Of a stretch of 64,000 nt of DNA, positions 27,676 through 34,738 are shown piece by piece. A program made the position numbers and the translations under genes. The stretch lies in assembly GCF_017351175.1 (NCBI RefSeq), contig NZ_JAFMPN010000017.1:1-64000 (forward strand). Reading direction: 5' to 3'. This DNA comes from Desulfovibrio sp. Huiquan2017. GTDB lineage: Bacteria > Desulfobacterota > Desulfovibrionia > Desulfovibrionales > Desulfovibrionaceae. The notes beneath the pieces were generated by a model. The model saw nothing but the letters and a program-made list of their open reading frames with translations. It was not told the origin of the DNA and ran no database searches. Each line of letters starts with the position of its first letter. Within the stretch, counting starts at the first letter, position 1.

Positions 27676-28278
27676 CTATCGCCTTTGGCCGAGCATGAAG
27701 ATGCCGAAGGTGGCGAAGAGGTTGGGCAGGAAGGTGATGACCTTGCCCTGTTCGTCGTGGTGGTGGGTGGAAATGGCCATCTCCTTGACGATGGGCACGC
27801 CGAGGTGTTTGCAGAAACGGCGGAAGTCGATGATGGGAATGACCCGGATGTTGGGGGTGTTGTACCACTCGTAGGGGAGCTCCTTGGACATGGGCGCGCG
27901 TCCGGTGAAGAGCATCTGGAGCCGGTTTCTGTAGTGGGTGAAATTGGGGAAGGAAACGATGCCGAGCCGTCCCACGCGGAGCATTTCGCGGATAAGGGTT
28001 TCGGGGTCCAGGACCTGCATGAGGGCCTGGGAGAGGATGACGTAGTCGAAGGCGTTGTCCGGATAGTCCTCGATTTCCTCGTAGATGTCGCCGTGGATGA
28101 CGGAGAGGCCCTTGGCGATGGCCCGGCCCGCGGCCTCTTCGTCGATCTCGACGCCGGTGCCGATGATGGATTTTTCTTTGGTCAGGTGGGCCAGGAGCGA
28201 GCCGGTGCGGCAGCCGAGGTCGAGGACGCGGCTGCCGGGTTCGATCCAGGAGGCGAGGACTTGGAGGTCGAATCTCAT
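27676..28278 (-). CDS. metW: methionine biosynthesis protein MetW
   Basis: A 200-residue class I methyltransferase-fold protein of the MetW family. SAM-type motif VLDLGCRTGSLLAHL near residue 19, then VEIDEEAAGRAIAKG, and the family-typical DYVILSQALMQVLDPE and SFPNFTHYRNRLQMLFTGRAP. It overlaps the end of metX by ATGA, the usual arrangement, and is known to be paired with MetX in homoserine acylation. Its exact chemistry is unsettled in the family. Confidence 0.94.
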   Translation of the reverse strand: MRFDLQVLASWIEPGSRVLDLGCRTGSLLAHLTKEKSIIGTGVEIDEEAAGRAIAKGLSVIHGDIYEEIEDYPDNAFDYVILSQALMQVLDPETLIREMLRVGRLGIVSFPNFTHYRNRLQMLFTGRAPMSKELPYEWYNTPNIRVIPIIDFRRFCKHLGVPIVKEMAISTHHHDEQGKVITFLPNLFATFGIFMLGQRR

Positions 28279-29456
28279 TGGGCGGCTCCGATGCGGCAGT
28301 GTTGGCAGACCTTGTTGAGGAAGCCGGAGAGCAGGTCGCAGAGGCGGGTGTTGGGCAACAGGAAGGCGTCGTGTCCCCAGGGGGCCTCGATTTCACAGAA
28401 AGAGACGTCCAGGCTGTTCTTTTTCATGGCCTTGACCATGGTCTTGGACTGGTAGGTGGGGTAGAGCCAGTCCGAGGTGAAGGATACGACCAGATAGCGG
28501 CAGGAGGCGCGGGAGAACGCGGCCACCAGGGAGCCGTCGCCGTAGTGGTTTTCGAGATTGAAATAGTCGGCTGCCTTGGTCAGGTAGAGGAAGGAGTTGG
28601 CGTCGAAACGGTCCACGAACTTGTTGCCCTGGTAGCGCAGGTAGGACTCCACCTGGAAGTCGGCCTCGAAGTCGAAGGAGAGTTCCACGCGGTCCTGGAG
28701 GCGGCGGTCGAACTTGTGGCGCATGGATTCGTCGGACAGATAGGTGATGTGCCCGACCATGCGGGCCACGGCCAGGCCGTGCTCGGGCTTGTCCGCGTCG
28801 TAGTAGTCGCCCCGGTTCCAGTTGGGGTCGGCCATGATCGCCTGGCGGGCGACCTCGTTGAAGGCGATGGCCTGGGCCGAGTGCTTGACGGTGGTGGCCA
28901 GGGGAATGGCGGCGTGGACGCGGTCGGGGTAGCGCACGGACCATTCCAGGACCTGCATCCCGCCCACGGACCCGCCGATCACGGCCAGCAGGGTGTCGAT
29001 GCCGAGGGAGTCCACGAGGCGGCGCTGGGCGCGGACCATGTCGCCGATGGTCACCACCGGAAAGGCGGCACCGTAGGGGCGTCCGGTCTCGGGGTTCTCG
29101 GAGGCGGGGCCGGTGGAGCCCATGCAGCCGCCGATGACATTGGAGCAGATGACGAAATACTTGTCCGTGTCGATGGGCTTGCCGGGGCCGACCATGAGGT
29201 CCCACCAGCCGGGTTTGGGCTCGTCCTCGGCGTAGAACCCGGCCACGTGCGAGTCCCCGGTCAAGGCGTGGCAGACCAGGATGGCGTTGGTTCTGTCCGC
29301 GTTGAGGGTGCCACAGGTCTCGTAGGCCAGGGTGACGGGCCCGAGCCTGCGCCCGGATTCGAGTTCCATGGGCTCGTCCGCGCCGAAGGTGAAAAATTTC
29401 TTCTCCACCAGCCCCACGGACTCGCCGGTCTCGATCTGGTCGATATATTCACTCAT
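28275..29456 (-). CDS. metX: homoserine O-acetyltransferase
   Basis: A 393-residue alpha/beta hydrolase-fold enzyme of the MetX family that acylates homoserine at the start of methionine synthesis. Motifs: LAYETCGTLNADR, NAILVCHALTGDSHV, the nucleophile elbow GGSVGGMQ and, near the end, SDWLYPTYQS and GHDAFLL with the catalytic Asp and His. Whether acetyl- or succinyl-CoA is used cannot be decided by eye. I use the ATG at 29456 because the family N-terminus begins here; it has no ribosome site but a promoter ends 7 bases before it. Confidence 0.94.
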   Translation of the reverse strand: MSEYIDQIETGESVGLVEKKFFTFGADEPMELESGRRLGPVTLAYETCGTLNADRTNAILVCHALTGDSHVAGFYAEDEPKPGWWDLMVGPGKPIDTDKYFVICSNVIGGCMGSTGPASENPETGRPYGAAFPVVTIGDMVRAQRRLVDSLGIDTLLAVIGGSVGGMQVLEWSVRYPDRVHAAIPLATTVKHSAQAIAFNEVARQAIMADPNWNRGDYYDADKPEHGLAVARMVGHITYLSDESMRHKFDRRLQDRVELSFDFEADFQVESYLRYQGNKFVDRFDANSFLYLTKAADYFNLENHYGDGSLVAAFSRASCRYLVVSFTSDWLYPTYQSKTMVKAMKKNSLDVSFCEIEAPWGHDAFLLPNTRLCDLLSGFLNKVCQHCRIGAAQ

Positions 29457-29463
29457 GCCGGAG

Positions 29464-29492
29464 AAAATAAGGCAGGCGGAGGCCGCGGTCAA
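29464..29492 (-). promoter_or_regulatory. candidate metX promoter abutting the start codon
   Basis: Minus strand: TTGACC (29492-29487), 17-base spacer, TATTTT (29469-29464), then 7 bases to the ATG. This has the same geometry as the nadE promoter and would give a leaderless message. Confidence 0.5.
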
Positions 29493-29541
29493 TGGCGCAC
29501 CCATTGCGATGCGTGATGGACGCCATGGCGCGGTCGCGGGC

Positions 29542-29952
29542 CTAGAACTGTCCGTTCATGCTGGTCAGGCAGCGCAGCAGGGCCTCGCGGTCCTCGGGCG
29601 GGCAGGCCGAGACCAGGTCCTCGGTCAGGCGCAGGTGCAACCGGTCGTGCTCCTCGAAGAGCTCACGCCCCGCGTCGCTCAGCTCCACGTTGATGGACCG
29701 CCGGTCCGTGTCGTGGGGCACGCGGCGGACGCAGCCCTTGTCCTCCAGGCGGTCCACCAGCACGGTCAGAGTGCCGGTGGTGATGCCCATGGCCTCGGCC
29801 AATTCCTTCATGCGCATGGAACCCCGGATGCCGAGCACCTCCAGGGTGTGCATCTGCGGCAGGGTCATGCCCTTTTCGCGGACCACGTCGTGCTCCCAGG
29901 ACGAGAGCTTCTCGAAAAACTCCACGATGGCGTGGTTGATTTTGCCTACCAT
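29542..29952 (-). CDS. MarR-family transcriptional regulator
   Basis: A 136-residue winged-helix regulator: LPQMHTLEVLGIRGSMRMKELAEAMGITTGTLTVLVDRL holds the helix-turn-helix, and VRRVPHDTDRRSINVELSDAG forms the wing. An AAGGAGG site lies 7 bases before the ATG. It is the second gene after the NicO-type transporter (16-base gap) and the promoter in front of that gene carries two palindromes, so it probably represses the pair. Ligand unknown; a metal or a small phenolic compound are both possible. Confidence 0.9.
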   Translation of the reverse strand: MVGKINHAIVEFFEKLSSWEHDVVREKGMTLPQMHTLEVLGIRGSMRMKELAEAMGITTGTLTVLVDRLEDKGCVRRVPHDTDRRSINVELSDAGRELFEEHDRLHLRLTEDLVSACPPEDREALLRCLTSMNGQF

Positions 29953-29968
29953 GACATCCTCCTTCCCT

Positions 29969-30733
29969 CTAAACGGATGTATACAGGCTGTAGGCCCCGA
30001 AGGCTATGGTCATGACCCCGGCGGCGCGCATGACCACGGGTTCGATCCAGTCGCTGGTCAAGGTGCGCATGAGCCCGGCGGCCTTGTAGATGGCGAAGAT
30101 GACCGCGGCGAGCGTCAGCCCGGTGGACACGGCGTAGACCCCGAAGACCGCCGTGCCCTTGAACACGCTGCCCGAGTCGAGGGCATAGGTGTACATGAGC
30201 GCCACCGTGGGGCAGGGCACGATCATGTTCACGAACCCGATGGCGAACAGCCCCCAGACGGTTATGGACCGGGTGGCCGTCCTGCGGTCAAAGACCGGGC
30301 AGGCGGCGCCGTGATGGTGGGCGTGGTCCGGGTGGTGATGATCGTGATCATGGCCATGTCCGTGGTGATCATCGTGGTCGTGCGCATGATCGTGGTCGTG
30401 GTCGTGATCATGACTGTGCAGCAGATGCGGGCGGACGATCAGGATCAAGCCCAGGACGAGCAGCACCGCGAAGGTCGCCCAGTCCACGTACCAGGTGAAG
30501 GATTCGGGGATGGCCAGGGAGATCGAGCCGAGGGTCAGGCCGATGAGCAGGCAGGCCAGGGTGGTCCCGGCGACGAACGACAGGGTCAGGGCCAGGACAC
30601 GCGTTCCGCGCTTCTCGCCGTAGACGAAGGGGGCCAGGACCAGCCAGGAGTGGCCGCAGGGATTGACCCCGTGCACCAGCCCGAGCAGGGCACTCGACTG
30701 TAGCGCCACCCAGAATATGGAATCGAATTGCAT
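29969..30733 (-). CDS. NicO/RcnA-type metal transporter with His-rich loop
   Basis: A 254-residue membrane protein with about six transmembrane helices. The N-terminal half contains LGLVHGVNPCGHSW (18-31); a loop of about 35 residues (106-141) is nearly all His and Asp, and the second half has NMIVPCPTVALMY. These paired loops resemble the nickel/cobalt exporter or UreH-like group, where the His-rich loop binds divalent metal. It is first in an operon with a MarR regulator. The substrate is inferred from the His loop only; a sulfur or cytochrome-related role of a related fold (CcdA/TauE-like) cannot be excluded. Confidence 0.8.
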   Translation of the reverse strand: MQFDSIFWVALQSSALLGLVHGVNPCGHSWLVLAPFVYGEKRGTRVLALTLSFVAGTTLACLLIGLTLGSISLAIPESFTWYVDWATFAVLLVLGLILIVRPHLLHSHDHDHDHDHAHDHDDHHGHGHDHDHHHPDHAHHHGAACPVFDRRTATRSITVWGLFAIGFVNMIVPCPTVALMYTYALDSGSVFKGTAVFGVYAVSTGLTLAAVIFAIYKAAGLMRTLTSDWIEPVVMRAAGVMTIAFGAYSLYTSV

Positions 30734-30763
30734 AGTCCGTCCGTGTTGTTTGAAAGTTGTATT

Positions 30764-30812
30764 GTTTGGCTGTCAAACTTTCTACGGACGATGTAGTTTG
30801 ATTGTCAAGCTA
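30764..30812 (-). promoter_or_regulatory. promoter and MarR-type palindromes of the transporter operon
   Basis: A near-perfect palindrome TAGCTTGACAATCAAACTA (minus strand, 30812-30794) covers a TTGACA -35; a -10-like TAGAAA follows after 18 bases. A second related palindrome, GTTTG acagc CAAAC (30778-30764), is centred about 32 bases (three helix turns) away. The TTTGA-n-TCAAA style fits MarR operators; binding by the co-transcribed MarR protein is inference. Confidence 0.65.
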
Positions 30813-30894
30813 AAATAGAGGACCTCGGCAACGGACTTGAATACAAGGGCAAATGGCTCCCGTCTCGCCGCCCTTGTCGGGTAAGCTGAAAAGC

Positions 30895-30968
30895 CGCGCC
30901 GTAGGCGCAAAAGGGGGATGCAAGGGCGCGAGTCCTTGCCCGCCGCAGAGCGGCTTCAACGTCTGATT
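30895..30968 (-). repeat. intergenic repeat, family 2, shortened copy on the minus strand
   Basis: The reverse complement contains GGGCAAGGACTCGCGCCC, then TTGCATCCC and a GCGCC-n-GGCGC hairpin, matching the second part of the copies at 37234 and 53740, but it lacks the middle ATCAAAATGATTTCGCCTCC piece. It fills much of the 271-base gap between the metal transporter and the rhodanese gene; the rest of the gap holds the operators above. Confidence 0.6.
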
Positions 30969-31004
30969 TCCCTTTTCGGAGCGTCACGGAGACAGGCCCC
31001 GAAT

Positions 31005-31406
31005 TCATTCCTCGGAGAGTGTCTCGCCGCCCGCGAGTTTCCAGGCGGACATGCCCCAGGTGAGGTTCTTGACGTCGCCGAAACCATTGCGTTGCAGTTG
31101 CTGTACGGCCGGGGGGGAGCGGTGGCCGGTCATGCAGACCACGACCACGGGCTGTTCCCGGTTATCCAGGGTGGCGGTCAGGTCCTCGTCGGTGAACGGA
31201 TAGGGCAGGTTGATGGCGTCGGGGATGTGGAAGAGCCGGTATTCCGCCGGGGTACGCACATCCAGCACGGTGGGAGGCGTCTCCCGGCGCAGGGCGCGGC
31301 GCAGCCCCCAGGGGGACAGCGGGCGCACGCCCTTGAGCAGCCACCAGGCCGCGTCCCACAGGACCAGGACGGCGAGGACGGCCAGGGCGGCGATCAATAT
31401 GCGCAT
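31005..31406 (-). CDS. membrane-anchored rhodanese domain protein
   Basis: A 133-residue protein with an N-terminal hydrophobic helix (about 2-24) and a single rhodanese domain: VLDVRTPAEYRLFHIPDAINLPY and the active-site loop CMTGHRS with Cys91. Such proteins move sulfane sulfur or act as sulfur sensors. The helix suggests it is tethered to the cytoplasmic membrane with the domain outside or inside (orientation not clear). It follows the mechanosensitive channel gene by 3 bases, so they are one transcript. Confidence 0.88.
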   Translation of the reverse strand: MRILIAALAVLAVLVLWDAAWWLLKGVRPLSPWGLRRALRRETPPTVLDVRTPAEYRLFHIPDAINLPYPFTDEDLTATLDNREQPVVVVCMTGHRSPPAVQQLQRNGFGDVKNLTWGMSAWKLAGGETLSEE

Positions 31407-31409
31407 GGG

Positions 31410-32771
31410 TTATTCCTCCTGCCCGGCGGGATCTTGGCCGGGGTTGTCGATCGTATTCCCGCTCACGGTCACGGCCAGGGCGGAGCCGGGCTTGAGGAGC
31501 ACGTCCCGTTGCGGGAACGGGAACTCGATGCCGTTTTCGTGGAAGGAATTCCAGATGCGCAAAAGGATTTCGCTCTTGATGTTGGACACGCCGTCATTGG
31601 CGTCCGCGATCCAGGCGCGCAACTCCAGATTGACCGAGCTGTCGCCGAACTCCATGAGCAGGGCGCGCGGCTCGGGCGAGGTCAGGATGCGGGAAAGCCC
31701 CCGGGTGGACGCCTCCATGAGGCGCATGGCCTTGTCCACGTCCGAGTCGTAGGCGATGCCCACCGGGATGCGCAGGCGCACGTCCGTGTCCGAGTAGGTC
31801 CAGTTGATGACCTCATTGGTCACGAAGTGCTCGTTGGGGATGAGATATTCCTTGCCGTCGCGGGTCTTGACCGAGGAGAACCGGCCGTAGACCCCGCCGA
31901 CCACGCCGAACACCCCGCCCACCTCGATGGTGTCGCCCGGCTTGATGGACCGGTCCATGAGCAGGATGACCCCGGCCACATAGTTGGAAATGATCGTCTG
32001 CAACCCGAAGCCGATGCCCACGCCGAGGGCGCTGGAGAAGATGGCCAGGCTGGTCAGGTTGATGCCCACCCCGGACAGGGCCAGCAGGATGGCCATGGTG
32101 AACAGCACGACCTTGACCGTCTTGCCGAGCAGGACCTTCACCGAGGGCGAGACCTCGCGCATGGCGGCGATGCGCCCGGCGGCGAAGCCGGAGAGCATGG
32201 CGGCGGCCTGGAGCAGGATCACGGCCAGGATCAGGCCCTTGAGCGCGCCCAGGGCGGTGAACGTGCTGTTGCCCATGGTGAAGGACATCCTTTCCAGGAA
32301 GTTGGTCAGGGGCGTGAGCAGACCGAGAATCTGGAGGGAGACGAAGACCCAGACCACGGTGGCCGTGCTTCGCGCCAGGACTTTGTTGGGCATGATGTAG
32401 GACAGTAGGCGCAGGGCGATTCCGGCCACGGTCAACTGGCTGACGGCGTCCAGGACCCAGGGCGAGTAGCCCATGGACTCGAAGACCGCGCCGCAGGCCT
32501 GGGCCAGGCCGATGAACAGGATCAGCCCGCCCGTGCCGCACAGTCCGGTGATCGCGGCGCGGCCTACCGCGCTGCGCACCTGGGCGTCACGCCAGCGGGC
32601 CAGCCTCGGCCGGATGAGCCGCCACAGGGCCAGGGCCGCGAGCAGCGCCAGCAGGGCCGCCGCCCATTGGGCCGCGGTCCGCCACGTCAGGACATGCGAG
32701 TTCAGCCATCCCTCAAGGAATTGAAGAATCTCCGTGATCTTGGCCAGTGCCGGTTCGAGTTGTTCCTGCAT
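31410..32771 (-). CDS. MscS-family mechanosensitive channel
   Basis: A 453-residue membrane protein. The N-terminal 150 residues hold extra helices; the MscS pore and beta domain are seen in GFGLQTIISNYVAGVILLMDRSIKPGD, then IEVGGVFGVVGGVYGRFSSVKTRDG and the LIPNEHFVTNEVINWTYSD segment. It should open on membrane tension and protect against hypo-osmotic shock. It is larger than E. coli MscS because of the additional N-terminal helices. It lies between the rhodanese and UbiA genes, all leftward with short gaps. Confidence 0.93.
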   Translation of the reverse strand: MQEQLEPALAKITEILQFLEGWLNSHVLTWRTAAQWAAALLALLAALALWRLIRPRLARWRDAQVRSAVGRAAITGLCGTGGLILFIGLAQACGAVFESMGYSPWVLDAVSQLTVAGIALRLLSYIMPNKVLARSTATVVWVFVSLQILGLLTPLTNFLERMSFTMGNSTFTALGALKGLILAVILLQAAAMLSGFAAGRIAAMREVSPSVKVLLGKTVKVVLFTMAILLALSGVGINLTSLAIFSSALGVGIGFGLQTIISNYVAGVILLMDRSIKPGDTIEVGGVFGVVGGVYGRFSSVKTRDGKEYLIPNEHFVTNEVINWTYSDTDVRLRIPVGIAYDSDVDKAMRLMEASTRGLSRILTSPEPRALLMEFGDSSVNLELRAWIADANDGVSNIKSEILLRIWNSFHENGIEFPFPQRDVLLKPGSALAVTVSGNTIDNPGQDPAGQEE

Positions 32772-32794
32772 ACGGCGCTCCTGTCCCGGACGTA

Positions 32795-33658
32795 TCAGCC
32801 CCGGACCGCCAGATCAACCACCGTGGCCGCAAACAGGACCACGGCGATGACGCCGTTCATGGTGAAGAAGGCCACGTTCACCCGGCTCATGTCGTCCGGT
32901 TTGACCAGCAGGTGCTCGGCCATGAGGATTACGGCTATGAGGCCCGCCACCGTGAAATAGACACCGCCGAGGTTTGCGGCCCAGCCGGCCAGCAGGAAGA
33001 AGGCGGCGGCCACCGCGTGGCTCAGGCTGGAGATGGTGAGTGCCGCCGGGATGCCCAGCCGTGCCGGGATGGAATAGAGCCCGCGTTCGCGGTCGAAGTC
33101 CGCGTCTTGGCTGGCATAGAGCAGGTCGAACCCGGCCACCCACAGGGTGACGCCGCAGAACAGCATGACCGAGGGCAGGGAAATGGCGGGGTCCACGCAG
33201 ATCCAGCCTGCCACCGGGGCCAGCCCCAGGACCGAGCCGAGCATGTAGTGGCACCAGGGCGTGAACCGCTTGCAGAAGCTGTAGGAGGCGGCCATGGCCA
33301 GGGCCACGGGCGAAAGCAGCAGGCACAGCGGGTTCATCAGTGCGCAGGCGGCCACGAAGACCACGGCCATCCCCACGATGAAGGCCAGGGTGAATCGGGT
33401 GGACAGCTCGCCCGTGACCAGGGCGCGCTGTTGGGTGCGCGGGTTTTCGCGGTCGATGTCCAGGTCGGCGTAGCGGTTGAAGGCCATGGCGAAGGAACGC
33501 ACGGCGACCATGGCCACGGTCAGCACGATCATGTTGTACAGCCCGGGCCACCCCCGGGCGGCCAGAAACGCACCCATGTAGGCGAAGGGCAGGGCGAAGA
33601 CCGAATGTTCGATCTTGATCATCCGGCATACGGTGGCCAGATCCTTGGTAATGCTCAT
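32795..33658 (-). CDS. UbiA-family prenyltransferase
   Basis: A 287-residue integral membrane protein with about eight or nine helices. The first Asp-rich site is AFNRYADLDIDRENPRT and the second is SQDADFDRERGLYS, the Mg-prenyl diphosphate motifs of UbiA enzymes. It should attach a polyprenyl chain to an aromatic quinone precursor: 4-hydroxybenzoate in the ubiquinone route or a futalosine-pathway product (MqnP) in menaquinone makers. The latter suits a presumed anaerobe, but the substrate is not decided by sequence. It is co-oriented with the neighbouring channel and transporter genes. Confidence 0.88.
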   Translation of the reverse strand: MSITKDLATVCRMIKIEHSVFALPFAYMGAFLAARGWPGLYNMIVLTVAMVAVRSFAMAFNRYADLDIDRENPRTQQRALVTGELSTRFTLAFIVGMAVVFVAACALMNPLCLLLSPVALAMAASYSFCKRFTPWCHYMLGSVLGLAPVAGWICVDPAISLPSVMLFCGVTLWVAGFDLLYASQDADFDRERGLYSIPARLGIPAALTISSLSHAVAAAFFLLAGWAANLGGVYFTVAGLIAVILMAEHLLVKPDDMSRVNVAFFTMNGVIAVVLFAATVVDLAVRG

Positions 33659-33671
33659 TGTTCTCTCTCGA

Positions 33672-34115
33672 TTAGTATTTGTTGACCAGCACGGCCCCGG
33701 CCAGGAGCAGGCACACCCCCGCGATGCGGGGCCAGGACACCGTATGCACTTGATAACTGACCAGGCCGTAGTGGTCCAGCACCAGGGCGGCCATGAGTTG
33801 GCCCGCCAACAGCCAGGCCATCATGGTCGTGGCTCCGAGCTGCCCCGCCAGGACGATGGTCGCCAGGACGAAAAAGGCCCCCAGCGCTCCGCCGGTCCAG
33901 GCCCAGCCCGGGGCCGTGGAGGCCATGCCGAGCGAGGGCGCGGGCGTGCGCGTGACCAGCAGGTAGGTCAGCAGGGCCAGGGTGCCCACACCGAAGGAGA
34001 CCGCCGCCGCCCAGACCGGGTCGCCCAGCGACCCGCGCAACCGCAGGTTGATCCCGGCCTGAACCGGCATCAGCGCACCGGCCACCAGGGCGAACAAAAC
34101 ATATATCCACTTCAT
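33672..34115 (-). CDS. YdcZ/DUF606-type membrane transporter
   Basis: A 147-residue protein with about five transmembrane helices and little else (MKWIYVLFALVAGALMPVQAGIN at the N-terminus, LAGQLMAALVLDHYGLV in the middle). It matches the small DMT-superfamily group of YdcZ (DUF606). The substrate is unknown. It begins the leftward block, 215 bases from the divergent DksA-like gene. Confidence 0.78.
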   Translation of the reverse strand: MKWIYVLFALVAGALMPVQAGINLRLRGSLGDPVWAAAVSFGVGTLALLTYLLVTRTPAPSLGMASTAPGWAWTGGALGAFFVLATIVLAGQLGATTMMAWLLAGQLMAALVLDHYGLVSYQVHTVSWPRIAGVCLLLAGAVLVNKY

Positions 34116-34330
34116 CGGCTTGCCGCTCCTTATGTCTAGAGTTTTTCAAGAGATGTGCGGAAGGGACCGCGCACCCGTCCGCAATGGTATCGGCCTTTGC
34201 CCGTGGAGTCCACGATTTCACATCTTTGGATTGCACGTAAATGTCGAAAGCCCGTCACCAAAGCGCCACCCATGGAAACGGCGAAGGGACTAGGAAGGAG
34301 CAACTCACACTCCAACCGGACGGAGGAATC

Positions 34331-34690
34331 ATGACCAGGAATCAGCTCAGGGACATCAGATCCCACCTCATGCAGGGACTGCACGCCATGAACGGCCAAC
34401 TGACCAGCGGCGTCATCGCCCTTGAAAACTGCCCCGACGACACCGACTTCGCCGCCCAGCTCGCGCAGCACGGCCTGTCCGTGGCCATGCAGCGCCGCCG
34501 CGTGGCCCGCATCCGCGAATTCGAGGCCGCCCTCAAGCGGCTGTCCCACACCGATTACGGCGTTTGCGAGGAATGCGGCGAGGAAATCGGCGTGGCCCGG
34601 CTCAAGGCCAACCCTTCGGCCCGCCTGTGCGTGCACTGCCAGGCCGCCGAGGAAGAGGGCGTCCAGAACCACGCCCGCCGTTGCGCCTAG
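34331..34690 (+). CDS. DksA/TraR-type zinc-finger protein
   Basis: A 119-residue protein with a helical N-terminal half (coiled-coil-like, RRVARIREFEAALKRL) and a four-Cys zinc finger CEECGEEIG ... CVHC, as in DksA/TraR-type RNA polymerase secondary-channel factors. The DksA acidic tip (DxxDxA) is not obvious, so it may be a TraR-like or YocK-like variant. The start at 34331 has a GGAGGAATC site; the longer frame from 34241 is not supported. Upstream 215 bases shared with the YdcZ gene hold no clear promoter match. Confidence 0.82.
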   Translation: MTRNQLRDIRSHLMQGLHAMNGQLTSGVIALENCPDDTDFAAQLAQHGLSVAMQRRRVARIREFEAALKRLSHTDYGVCEECGEEIGVARLKANPSARLCVHCQAAEEEGVQNHARRCA

Positions 34691-34738
34691 GCCGCCGAAC
34701 GCTTTACCAGGCGGCCCCGGGCCGCAACGGAGACTCCC

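Noticed and set aside
30310-30420. CAT/GTG-type simple repeats
   Set aside because: Explained by the His/Asp-rich loop of the metal transporter; not an independent repeat element.
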